A stretch of 64,000 bases of DNA, from NCBI GenBank assembly GCA_964508195.1, contig CAZDSH010000002.1:1-64000 (forward strand), in the 5' to 3' direction. Shown here in pieces: positions 35,610-43,573 of this stretch. A program made the translations under genes and the position numbers. Below the pieces are notes generated by a model. That model saw only the letters and a list, made by a program, of their open reading frames with translations. It was not told the origin of the DNA and searched no databases. The stretch comes from JAAYEV01 sp964508195 (GTDB lineage Bacteria; Bacillota; Clostridia; Ch29). Position 1 is the first letter of the stretch; each line of letters starts with the position of its first letter.

Positions 35610-35638
35610 ATTCTACCATAGTGCATTTTCCAATGCAA
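35610..35638 (-). promoter_or_regulatory. sigma-A promoter of rpsF-ssb-rpsR
   Basis: TTGCAT (35633-35638), a 17-base spacer and TAGAAT (35610-35615) on the minus strand. The predicted start leaves about 65 bases of leader before rpsF. Confidence 0.65.
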
Positions 35639-35644
35639 CAATAT

Positions 35645-35848
35645 CTAATTTACGTTATCATCGGTGCCTTTGAGCATCCGTTTAACCCTTTTTTCAAAGG
35701 TCGCCCGGGGCAAAAGAACCTGCCTGCCGCACTTTAAACATTTAATCCTTATATCCATACCCGTTCTGACTACTTCCCAAAGATCGTTGCCACAGGGATG
35801 CTTTTTTTTAAGCTGGGCGATATCCCCCAGTTCGATCCTAAGGGGCAT
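35645..35848 (-). CDS. DUF951 protein
   Basis: A 67-residue basic protein of the DUF951 family: LRIELGDIAQLKKKHPCGNDLWEVVRTGMDIRIKCLKCGR, with three cysteines that could bind zinc (HPCG and CLKC). Such proteins are common in Firmicutes near rpsF and ychF; no function is established. The ATG at 35848 follows GGAGGGAAATGT; the longer open frame upstream overlaps mscS and is not coding. It is 14 bases downstream of the mechanosensitive channel gene. Confidence 0.88.
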   Translation of the reverse strand: MPLRIELGDIAQLKKKHPCGNDLWEVVRTGMDIRIKCLKCGRQVLLPRATFEKRVKRMLKGTDDNVN

Positions 35849-35862
35849 ACATTTCCCTCCCT

Positions 35863-36699
35863 TTATTTTCTCAATATTATATTCCTGGGATAGGGTATAT
35901 CTATACCCTTTTTCTCGAGGACTTCTTTTATCCCTTTTTTCAATTCCCTTTCTATCCTCCACTGTTCCATGGACTTTGTCTTTGCCCATATCCTGAGATT
36001 AACGGAGAAATCGCTAAGATCGGACACCCCTAGGACTCTTGGGCCTGCAGTTAACTGTTCTTCTTCCTCGCCGTATTTTACTAAATACTCCTCAATCGTC
36101 CCTATAACCCCATCAATATCCTCCTCATAGGGGATCCTTACGTCAAATAACACCCGCATATCTCCCCTGCTGTGATTCGTCACATTGGATACATTCCCAT
36201 TGGGCAATATATGTAGATCCCCGTTAAAGCCCCTTATCTTTGTAATCCTTATGCCTATGTCCTCTACAATACCGGAGTGGCCGTCTAGGGAGATATAATC
36301 ACCGACTGCGTACTGGTCCTCAAATAGTATAAAAAAGCCCGTTATTACATCCCTCACCAGACTCTGTGCCCCAAAACCTATAGCGAGCCCCCCGATACCA
36401 GCGGTGGCAAGGAGTGAAGATACCGGTATACCCATAATAGTCACTATTGTAGTAAACCCTATGAAATACAGCGTATAGGTTATTACGCTTTTAGTAAGGG
36501 CGTTCATCGTCATAGTCTTTTTCGGATCGTCTACAAACCGGCTTTCCGCTTGTTTTTTATAAAATTTATCGGAAAATGCCCCTAAAATTCTAATAGACAG
36601 CCTTACCGCCAATACAACTAATAATATCTTTATTACGTTTTGGCCTATGGTAATCAAAGATACTTTGCCTATGCTAAGGCTCTGTATATATTCTAACAT
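35863..36699 (-). CDS. small-conductance mechanosensitive channel (MscS family)
   Basis: A 278-residue channel protein. After a membrane-spanning N-terminal half comes the pore helix region GIPVSSLLATAGIGGLAIGFGAQSLVRDVITGFFILFEDQYAVGD, the hallmark of MscS/YkuT channels, then the cytoplasmic beta-rich and cage domains (LPNGNVSNVTNHSRG). It opens on membrane tension to release solutes during osmotic downshift. ATG after AAAGGGGGC. Confidence 0.92.
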   Translation of the reverse strand: MLEYIQSLSIGKVSLITIGQNVIKILLVVLAVRLSIRILGAFSDKFYKKQAESRFVDDPKKTMTMNALTKSVITYTLYFIGFTTIVTIMGIPVSSLLATAGIGGLAIGFGAQSLVRDVITGFFILFEDQYAVGDYISLDGHSGIVEDIGIRITKIRGFNGDLHILPNGNVSNVTNHSRGDMRVLFDVRIPYEEDIDGVIGTIEEYLVKYGEEEEQLTAGPRVLGVSDLSDFSVNLRIWAKTKSMEQWRIERELKKGIKEVLEKKGIDIPYPRNIILRK

Positions 36700-36716
36700 T
36701 CAGTTATATGCCCCCT

Positions 36717-36983
36717 TTACATCTTCTGCCTATTATAGCTTACCCTTCCCCTAAGGTTAACTGATTTGTATAGGCTTATCCCTTCTCCAAAGGAACCCGT
36801 TAACTCTTTAATCCTAGTGAGATCCCGGCCTGATAGTTTTATAGATAACCCACAGCTTGTATCTATTTCCCTTGGAGTAGGAATAAGTTCCCCTTCCAGT
36901 TTCTCTTTTTTTAACATATCCTCAAATTTTATCGCGTGATGTGTAGAGGTAAAAGTTATTATATAATATTCCTTAAGTTTCAT
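36717..36983 (-). CDS. DUF3343 putative Se/S carrier-like protein
   Basis: An 88-residue protein with the DUF3343 pattern: YYIITFTSTHHAIKFEDMLKKE, IPTPREIDTSCGLSIK and a C-terminal part. The conserved Cys of TSCGLS is the likely carrier residue. DUF3343 proteins are repeatedly encoded beside yedF, which is the case here (13 bases after it), and have been proposed to act in selenium or sulfur transfer. The ATG at 36983 has AAAGGTG well spaced before it; a GTG three codons earlier lies inside that ribosome site. Confidence 0.82.
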   Translation of the reverse strand: MKLKEYYIITFTSTHHAIKFEDMLKKEKLEGELIPTPREIDTSCGLSIKLSGRDLTRIKELTGSFGEGISLYKSVNLRGRVSYNRQKM

Positions 36984-36996
36984 GTCTAACACCTTT

Positions 36997-37587
36997 CTAC
37001 AATGTTATGGCGTTTACGGCATCGTTTAATTTCTCGGCTATAGCATACATATTAGATGCCTGCCCCACCGCAAGGTTATCCTTTACATTATAATAATCAA
37101 GGCATGTGCCACAGGATAATACCTCAACACCCCTTGCTTCCAGTTCCCGAAGGGGTTTTAATGCGTCGGAACCCTCCACTGATAAGTTTACACCGCTGTT
37201 CATCAGTATTATAGTCTCCGGTAATGGACACACTTCCACTAAGGTTTTTAGATATGCATTCATCAATACCCTGCCTAGGGTTTTGTCCCCTGAACCCAGG
37301 GTATCGCTGCTTAAGAGAATTATGAGGCCATTTTTATCCGCTATATTTTCAAACTTCGCCCCTTCTAACCCCCTTTCCTTGAAAATACTTATGTGAAAAT
37401 CGCTACCGACCTTCTGTATATCTACGCTACAGGTCATATTAGCGGCTAATTTTTTAATATTTTCCCGGGCGATCTCCGAATCGACTATAGTCGTTACCTT
37501 GCCCCCTTCTATCTCCTCCAGTGCTTTTTTTGTAAGTATAACCGGTTGTGGGCAATCCAGCCCCCGGGCATCTATTTGCCTTTCCAT
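36997..37587 (-). CDS. yedF: YedF-type sulfurtransferase-like protein
   Basis: A 196-residue protein with an N-terminal TusA-like domain (IDARGLDCPQPVILTKKAL, catalytic Cys) and a C-terminal DsrE-like domain (LIILLSSDTLGSGDKTLGRVLMNAYLKTL, and VLSCGTCLDYY with a CxxC). This two-domain arrangement is the YedF family, which in Clostridia is linked to selenium metabolism by genomic association. It is directly upstream of the DUF3343 gene. ATG after GGGGAGGTATC. Confidence 0.88.
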   Translation of the reverse strand: MERQIDARGLDCPQPVILTKKALEEIEGGKVTTIVDSEIARENIKKLAANMTCSVDIQKVGSDFHISIFKERGLEGAKFENIADKNGLIILLSSDTLGSGDKTLGRVLMNAYLKTLVEVCPLPETIILMNSGVNLSVEGSDALKPLRELEARGVEVLSCGTCLDYYNVKDNLAVGQASNMYAIAEKLNDAVNAITL

Positions 37588-37647
37588 TTTAAGATACCTC
37601 CCCTATTTATTCGATATAAAGTGCCGTTAATCTATGTCCCGGTCCCG

Positions 37648-38322
37648 TTAAACCATCCTTGATATTATCTCCATCATCCAGGACATTATAAAATTATTTC
37701 TACAAAAAAACATAGCAACGGCGGAATCCTGTATACCTATCATAAGCCTAAGCCATTTTATCGGAAGGATTGTTATAATCGGAATAACAAGGGCAAAAAT
37801 TATCATAAGCATCAAAATACCCTTTAATGCACCGACTATTAAACCCGCCAATTTGTTGAACTGTCTAAGTACCGGCAAACCGGTTACGGAGTTTAAAAGG
37901 GCAGTAACTACAAAAAATATTATCCTTACGGCGACGAACAAAAGGGCAATGCTTAAAAGGCACATTATTATGTCACTAACCCTTTCAGCGATACCCGATG
38001 TAACGGCTATACCGCCTTCGGTACTATTTATATATAAGGCCAGGTTTTCTAACATGTCCATAAACTTCGTATTCCCTGTACCGGTATCCCAAAAGGATGG
38101 GGACTTAGCCTGTAAACCCTTCGACACGATGGCGTATATTTTGTGGTACAAGTTCGTATTATTCTTTAAATAATCCGCAAGGTCCGCGAAGTATAATCGG
38201 GCGACCACGATCGACGTAACAAGCCCCGCTATTTTCATGAGGGACAATATAAACCCCTCTGAATAACCCCGTACAGTTGAAATTATGAGTATCGTTATAA
38301 TAATACCGTCTACCCAGTTCAT
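37648..38322 (-). CDS. CvpA-family membrane protein
   Basis: A 224-residue membrane protein of the CvpA/YshB group with about four helices: MNWVDGIIITILIISTVRGYSEGFILSLMKI opens it, and VTGLPVLRQFNKLAGLIVGALKGILMLMI is the conserved middle. CvpA is known from colicin V export and envelope-related roles; in Firmicutes its function is unclear. It overlaps neither neighbour and starts 12 bases after the beta-propeller gene ends. ATG after GGGGTGGG. Confidence 0.82.
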   Translation of the reverse strand: MNWVDGIIITILIISTVRGYSEGFILSLMKIAGLVTSIVVARLYFADLADYLKNNTNLYHKIYAIVSKGLQAKSPSFWDTGTGNTKFMDMLENLALYINSTEGGIAVTSGIAERVSDIIMCLLSIALLFVAVRIIFFVVTALLNSVTGLPVLRQFNKLAGLIVGALKGILMLMIIFALVIPIITILPIKWLRLMIGIQDSAVAMFFCRNNFIMSWMMEIISRMV

Positions 38323-38334
38323 GGTTTCCCACCC

Positions 38335-39471
38335 CTATTGTGTTACCGGTTCGAAATGTAATTTACCCCCGAGGATATAGGCCGCATAGTTGTCTTCTAA
38401 TAGGTATACCGCTAAAAGATCGCTTTTAAAGGTTTTGTCCCACACTTTTTTGCCGTCGAGGGTTACAAATTTAATACATCTGTCGGAATAAATGCCTATA
38501 CAGTCCTGTCCCTCCACTAAACCGGTAATCCCTTCGCTATGCGGGATTTTCTTCAATAGTATACCTTCTTTGTCGTAGAGTAACGTTTCGCCGCTCTTAT
38601 CAATAGGCACGCCGCTACGGTAATCCTCCCTTGTATTGAGGGCGACGATGCCTTCATCCATCAATAGGGCCTTTGCTATGTAGCCTCGTATTTCCTCCTG
38701 CCAACGCATTTCCCCATCAGCATTATAGCCTATAAGGGCCCTCTCCGTCAGAACATTTAGGGCATCTCCTGCTATAAACTTTAAATCCATAATTAATACA
38801 TCCCTATAGCTTTTGGCCCATAGCATCGCGCCATCGTCTTTGTACACAATGATCCTGCCGATTATGTCCCCGTCCTCTACACTTGCAGTAGATACCGCAA
38901 CAAAGGAGCCCCCCCGAGATACTGTAACCCCGGTCACCTGTGCATTGTCTATTTGTACGCAGGATACCTCCTTACCCCCTTGATCGTATATATCTATTGC
39001 TGTGGCTACCCCCCGTTGATTTTCTATAATCCAAATATGTCCCCTGTCGGCACCTATTCTACCGATACCCCCCGGGGCCGTAACCTGCCATAGCTCCTCG
39101 CCTTTATCGTTTAACCCATAAAGAACCCCTTTACTAATATCCGCTACGGCGATTATATCCTTAAGAGCTATAATTATGGGTTCCTGAAGGTCCATCGACT
39201 TTTCCCATAATATATCACCCTTTGCCCCGCGGAGGGTCAATGTTTTGTCCTTGAGGATGACTAGTTTATTCGAAATTACGGCGGCGGCTGTTTGAGCCTC
39301 CCTTTCCCTGTTTAAACCTGAGATCCGAATAAGATTATCCAGATTAAATTCTTTTTTAAATAAAACGGCATAAAAGTGGGGATAAACGAAACAAGTAACC
39401 GTAATAGCCGCAAATATAAGAAGTGCCAGATATCTACCCCTTTTATTCCCCTTGAACCTTTTGCTCCTCAT
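38335..39471 (-). CDS. membrane-anchored beta-propeller protein (DUF5711-like)
   Basis: A 378-residue protein with a basic N-terminus, one membrane helix (YLALLIFAAITVTCFVYPHFYAVLF) and a large extracytoplasmic region of repeated blades, each with a D-G-E/K-x-x-W or W-x-x turn (ISKGVLYGLNDKGEELWQV, YKDDGAMLWAKSY, YNADGEMRWQEEI, VTLDGKKVWDKTF). This PQQ-like propeller with an N-terminal anchor fits the DUF5711 group of Clostridia. No catalytic motif; probably a binding or scaffold protein. I start at 39471 because AAGGAG precedes that ATG; the frame is open 10 codons further. Confidence 0.75.
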   Translation of the reverse strand: MRSKRFKGNKRGRYLALLIFAAITVTCFVYPHFYAVLFKKEFNLDNLIRISGLNREREAQTAAAVISNKLVILKDKTLTLRGAKGDILWEKSMDLQEPIIIALKDIIAVADISKGVLYGLNDKGEELWQVTAPGGIGRIGADRGHIWIIENQRGVATAIDIYDQGGKEVSCVQIDNAQVTGVTVSRGGSFVAVSTASVEDGDIIGRIIVYKDDGAMLWAKSYRDVLIMDLKFIAGDALNVLTERALIGYNADGEMRWQEEIRGYIAKALLMDEGIVALNTREDYRSGVPIDKSGETLLYDKEGILLKKIPHSEGITGLVEGQDCIGIYSDRCIKFVTLDGKKVWDKTFKSDLLAVYLLEDNYAAYILGGKLHFEPVTQ

Positions 39472-39774
39472 ACCTAAAACTCCTTCAGTTCTTTCATACA
39501 TAATTAATTCTTTAGCGTTATCGGAATTCCTGCACCTATAACCAATAAACCACGAATTATGCCCTATAATTATTTGATATCAATCCTTTAGCCTAACAAT
39601 TCTATGGGGTAAATACGCTTTTATAACGTATAACCGGGCATTTTTTCGCCATGTACTCGACTATTCTAGAGAATATTACCATGTATTATTAGGCTGTTTA
39701 AGGAAAAACTGTAAATTGTAATATTATTCGTCTTAATTAAATAGACTATTAAAAACCCGACGGAGGATTAACAC

Positions 39775-40395
39775 ATGGCCTTTGCTCATCGAACTCATTG
39801 CGTAACCGTTGATATAAATTCCACATTGCCCTTATCACGATTTTCTGAAGTGTTCTCTAACTGCTTTAACCTATGCTATAAGGATAACAAAGGACCTATT
39901 ATTGTACTTTGTATCGGCACGGACAGATCCACGGGGGACTGCCTTGGGCCCCTTGTTGGGCATAAGCTTTCCGCAATGAAAAGTGACAACAATTTTATTA
40001 TATACGGAACCCTGGACAATCCGGTACATGCCAAAAACCTCAGGGAAACCCTTAAAAAAATCCAGCGACAATATGCCGATGCCTTTATCGTTGCTATAGA
40101 CGCCAGCTTAGGTTCTATGGAAAGAATCGGCCATATCACCGTTGCAAAGGGCCCGTTGCGCCCCGGCGCCGGCGTAAAAAAAACACTCCCCTTTGTAGGG
40201 GATATGCATATAAGCGGGGTTGTTAATTTCGGTGGGTTTATGGAATACTTTATATTACAAAACACGAGGTTAAACTTAGTAATGAAAATGGCGAATATTA
40301 TTTCCACGGGCATATATTATAGCTTCCGGGGATCCCTCCGAAGGCACGTATTGATTGAGCTGCCGCAATCCCGAAGTCAAAGGGAACAAATTTAA
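39775..40395 (+). CDS. yyaC: sporulation protein YyaC (Gpr-like protease fold)
   Basis: A 206-residue protein of the YyaC family. PIIVLCIGTDRSTGDCLGPLVGHKL opens the core, then TLDNPVHAKNL, VAIDASLGSMERIGHI and SGVVNFGGFMEYFILQNTRL. YyaC is related to the spore protease Gpr and is expressed during Bacillus spore formation near the origin, matching this location. It is transcribed against its neighbours after a 273-base gap and ends only 2 bases from the convergent phosphoribosyltransferase gene. ATG after CGGAGGATTAACAC. Confidence 0.9.
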   Translation: MAFAHRTHCVTVDINSTLPLSRFSEVFSNCFNLCYKDNKGPIIVLCIGTDRSTGDCLGPLVGHKLSAMKSDNNFIIYGTLDNPVHAKNLRETLKKIQRQYADAFIVAIDASLGSMERIGHITVAKGPLRPGAGVKKTLPFVGDMHISGVVNFGGFMEYFILQNTRLNLVMKMANIISTGIYYSFRGSLRRHVLIELPQSRSQREQI

Positions 40396-40397
40396 CC

Positions 40398-41030
40398 TTA
40401 GCCCCTCGGTTCGTTAAAAAGATCTATAACTTCACTATCGGAAGTCTGATGGAAATCTTCATAAAACATGCTTACTGCATAAAAGGGATAGGGACTCTCA
40501 AGGCAGATAATCCTATCTACCTTCTCTAACAGATCTTCAATAACATCGTTAGGCGCTACGGGTACTGCAACGATTAACTCTAAGGCCCCCGATTTTTGTA
40601 TAGATTTAATTGCGGCCTTTATCGTAAAGCCTGTGGCTATACCATCGTCTACGAGAATAATCCTTTTACCCCGTAACGGAACCGGCGGCCTATCACCTAT
40701 ATAGAGCTTGAGCCTTCTTTTTATTTCGTTTATTTGTGCATCCTTTTCTTTTTTTATATACCCTTCGCTGACGTTAAGATACTTTATCATCTCTTCGTCA
40801 AGTAATAGGGTTCCATCCTGGGTTACGGCACCGATGGCAATTTCCTTGTTAAAGGGCGCCCCTAATTTCCGTGGTATGATCAAATCCCATTCACAGTTTA
40901 ATCTCTCCCTAATTGCATGGCCAACTAAGGCGCCGCCCCTTGGTATAGCCAATATCACCGTATCCCCGCCTTTATATTCCTCGAGGTATTTAGCCAATTC
41001 AAGGCCCGCTGACCTTCGGTTTTTAAACAT
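40398..41030 (-). CDS. phosphoribosyltransferase-family protein
   Basis: A 210-residue protein with the PRPP-binding signature KRIILVDDGIATGFTIKAAI near residue 118 and an N-terminal segment GGDTVILAIPRGGALVGHAIRERL, as in the predicted phosphoribosyltransferases that stand outside purine and pyrimidine pathways. The acceptor base is not predictable. ATG after GGGGGATGATAGG. It lies 12 bases after the YkuS-like gene on the same strand. Confidence 0.82.
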   Translation of the reverse strand: MFKNRRSAGLELAKYLEEYKGGDTVILAIPRGGALVGHAIRERLNCEWDLIIPRKLGAPFNKEIAIGAVTQDGTLLLDEEMIKYLNVSEGYIKKEKDAQINEIKRRLKLYIGDRPPVPLRGKRIILVDDGIATGFTIKAAIKSIQKSGALELIVAVPVAPNDVIEDLLEKVDRIICLESPYPFYAVSMFYEDFHQTSDSEVIDLFNEPRG

Positions 41031-41042
41031 CCTATCATCCCC

Positions 41043-41297
41043 CTAAAAAAGCGAGCTATAAACTCCCCTTTGCAGTATTTTTTCTATATCGTCAATATCC
41101 TTGCCCTTACCGTCCATCATAAGTACTGCACCTTTTTGAATAGGGCTTAGGTTTTGAAAATCCCTTATGCCATCGTAATATATACAGGCATCTACACCAA
41201 CGTCGTTATCATATAAGCCCACTACGTTGTATCCCCTTTCTCTAAGATCCTTAATAAGCTTTTGAAACCTATCGTCTACTGCAACGGTTTTCGCCAT
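41043..41297 (-). CDS. YkuS-family (UPF0180) small protein
   Basis: An 84-residue protein matching YkuS/UPF0180: MAKTVAVDDRFQKLIKDLRERGYNVVGL followed by VDACIYYDGIRDFQNLSPIQKGAVLMMDGKGKDIDDIEKIL. Function unknown; the family occurs in endospore-forming Firmicutes. The ATG at 41297 has CCGGGAGGTG seven bases before it; the 12-codon upstream extension of the frame overlaps that site. Between the lipid kinase and the phosphoribosyltransferase genes on one strand. Confidence 0.82.
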   Translation of the reverse strand: MAKTVAVDDRFQKLIKDLRERGYNVVGLYDNDVGVDACIYYDGIRDFQNLSPIQKGAVLMMDGKGKDIDDIEKILQRGVYSSLF

Positions 41298-41344
41298 AAC
41301 GACACCTCCGGGAATATTTTTCTCCCGTGGCATCGTTTTTATTC

Positions 41345-42214
41345 TTAAGGTGTAATCACAGTAAGCCCCTTAGGATGTAACACCATATTCGCAGGACATG
41401 GGCCAAGTATCTCGCCATCGGAATTTATATAGCCCCCTGGGCAGTCTATACGTATTTCCCTCGCCCTAAAGTATTCAACCTCTTTTCGTAGGAGATGTCT
41501 ACCTGAATATATAAGGGGAAACAATCTCAATATCCGTAACCTCGATATGCCCTCAACTAGGCATACGTCAAAAAGCCCATCATCTAATATTGCATCGGGG
41601 GCCACCTTCATGCCACCGCCATAGAATATGCCATTAGCAACGGCTATAAGAACCGCCCGCTTTTTCATGATTCCATGTCCCGTATCCAGTTCCATGTCGT
41701 AGGGCTTATACGTGGCTAATGCCTTAAAAACCCCAATAACATAGGCCAAAGGGCCCTTTATCCTATGTTTAATACCATTAGTTTCCATAACCACCCGGGC
41801 GTCGAATCCAACGCTGGCAACATTAACAAACCGTTCACCGTTTACCGTCCCGATATCTATGGATTTTCTTTTGCCTTGTAGTATACAATGCATCGCTTCC
41901 GCTAAATCTAAGGGCATCCCTAAAGTCCTGGCAAAATCATTGCCTGAGCCGGCGGGTATCACGCCCACAGTTATATCCTTATCCCCTACGCCGTTTACTA
42001 CTTCATTAACGGTTCCGTCTCCGCCTACGGCAATTACTGTATTACAACCTTCGCTAATCGCTTCTATAGCCTTTGATATACCATCACCGGGTTTATTGGT
42101 AACATACACCGTAGCCCTGTGTCCTTGTTCCTTCGAGGTTTCCTCTATAAAGGGTATCCACTGAACGGCCCTCCTTCGGCCTGCAACGGGATTTATAACA
42201 TATCCGATTTTCAT
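41345..42214 (-). CDS. diacylglycerol/lipid kinase family protein (YegS/BmrU-like)
   Basis: A 289-residue lipid kinase of the DagK catalytic family. KIGYVINPVAGRRRA at the start, VIAVGGDGTVNEVVNGVGD (nucleotide loop) and VGVIPAGSGNDFARTLGMPLD define it, and the C-terminal part has FDVCLVEGISRLRILRLFPLI. It likely phosphorylates a lipid such as diacylglycerol in the membrane. I start at 42214, with GGGGGAG seven bases before the ATG; the frame runs open another 35 codons upstream without a good ribosome site. Confidence 0.88.
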   Translation of the reverse strand: MKIGYVINPVAGRRRAVQWIPFIEETSKEQGHRATVYVTNKPGDGISKAIEAISEGCNTVIAVGGDGTVNEVVNGVGDKDITVGVIPAGSGNDFARTLGMPLDLAEAMHCILQGKRKSIDIGTVNGERFVNVASVGFDARVVMETNGIKHRIKGPLAYVIGVFKALATYKPYDMELDTGHGIMKKRAVLIAVANGIFYGGGMKVAPDAILDDGLFDVCLVEGISRLRILRLFPLIYSGRHLLRKEVEYFRAREIRIDCPGGYINSDGEILGPCPANMVLHPKGLTVITP

Positions 42215-42382
42215 TAGGAGGCTCCCCCTTCTTCCCTTTGCCGTTGATTTTTCAATACCTTCTTTAACATATTCTACGTTAACGGACATTTTCCTTCCCG
42301 CCCACAACGTCATAGCCATTAAAATTTATATTAGAATACACATAGTAAAGGGTTACGAATCCCTTCTCAAAATACGGTCCCG

Positions 42383-42428
42383 CTTTATATATACTTTATC
42401 CTATTATTATGCTAGACTATATATAAAG
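42383..42428. repeat. 11-bp inverted repeat upstream of ytvI
   Basis: CTTTATATATA (42383-42393) and TATATATAAAG (42418-42428) are perfect inverted arms separated by 24 bases, in the gap between the divergent lipid kinase and ytvI genes, about 70 bases before ytvI. It could be an operator; all bases are A or T apart from the end C/G. Confidence 0.5.
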
Positions 42429-42496
42429 TGCTTATGGGGCTACATTTAAATACTGATCAAAAACTTCTACATAATAGCGTATAAGGGGGATACATT

Positions 42497-43573
42497 ATGC
42501 AGCAATATCAAAGGTATACTGTATACTTTTTTAAATCGTTGTTCGCCGTTGCAATAGGCCTATTTTTATATGTATTCGTCAAGGGGCTATTTAGCTATGT
42601 ATTGCCCTTTATAATAGCCTGGGCAATAGCGCTTTTAATAAACCCGGCGGTAAATTTCGTCCAAAACAGAACCAAGTTGCCCCGGGCCCTAATATCTGTA
42701 GTTTTTATACTTACTTTTTATGCCCTTTTAACATTTCTTCTTATCCTAGGTGCCACACGATTAATCGTAGAGCTGAGCAACATCCTCGATCATTTACCCC
42801 GGTACGCTGTAACGCTAAAAGCTGCAACAGAGGCTATGGTCTCCCGGGGCCAGAACATTTATATCAATTTACCCCCGGAGACTACGGATCTCGTAAGGTC
42901 CAGCATTATGAACCTTATCAATTCGCTGACCTCAACAATAAGCACGGCTATTGCCAAATCAATGAGCCTTTTAACCTTTCTTCCTAGGACGGTTATATTC
43001 ATAATAATTACAATAATCTCATCCTATATGATGAGTAAAGACCTATACGAAATACGTAGTTTCTTCGCTTCACAGATCTCCGAAACCCTTTTAGCCAGAA
43101 TAAAAAGCGTTTGTATCGATCTTGTAAAGGCTTTGGAAGGGTTCATCCGTACACAGCTTACCATCATGAGCATAACATTTTTAATCGCCATAGTAAGCCT
43201 TTATCTAATGAATATCCCCTATGCTTTAACAATGGCGATAATAATCGGTATAGTAGATGCCCTACCGATAATTGGCCCCGGTTCTGTACTTATACCCTGG
43301 GCCGCGATAAATCTATTTACGAACAACTATCCTTTGGCCATTGCATTGCTCATACTCTACGGCGTCATAGTTATAACAAGGCAGGTAATAGAGCCTAAAA
43401 TTATGGGCAAAAATATAGGGCTCCATCCCCTGGCAATATTGATGTCCATATACTTGGGTATGCGGATATTCGGAATGATAGGAATTTTTATAGGTCCGTT
43501 GACCCTTATAATAGTAAAGGCATTACAAAAAACGATGGTGCTACCAAAGTGGAAGGAAAGGAAATCACCGTAG
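42497..43573 (+). CDS. ytvI: sporulation integral membrane protein YtvI (AI-2E/PerM permease family)
   Basis: A 358-residue polytopic membrane protein of the AI-2E exporter/PerM superfamily. VLPFIIAWAIALLINPAVNFVQNR opens it, and the C-terminal block PYALTMAIIIGIVDALPIIGPGSVLIPWAAINL with EPKIMGKNIGLHPLAILMSIYLGMRIFGMIGI is the family core. The length and context fit YtvI, named for its part in Bacillus sporulation; substrate unknown. It runs against the neighbours, and its 3' end overlaps the convergent class V aminotransferase gene by 9 bases. ATG after AAGGGGGATACATT. Confidence 0.85.
   Translation: MQQYQRYTVYFFKSLFAVAIGLFLYVFVKGLFSYVLPFIIAWAIALLINPAVNFVQNRTKLPRALISVVFILTFYALLTFLLILGATRLIVELSNILDHLPRYAVTLKAATEAMVSRGQNIYINLPPETTDLVRSSIMNLINSLTSTISTAIAKSMSLLTFLPRTVIFIIITIISSYMMSKDLYEIRSFFASQISETLLARIKSVCIDLVKALEGFIRTQLTIMSITFLIAIVSLYLMNIPYALTMAIIIGIVDALPIIGPGSVLIPWAAINLFTNNYPLAIALLILYGVIVITRQVIEPKIMGKNIGLHPLAILMSIYLGMRIFGMIGIFIGPLTLIIVKALQKTMVLPKWKERKSP

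Noticed and set aside
39660..39711. GTATT and GGAAAAACT as a possible sigma-F promoter of yyaC
   Set aside because: Spacing and the -10 match are both off; not enough to call.
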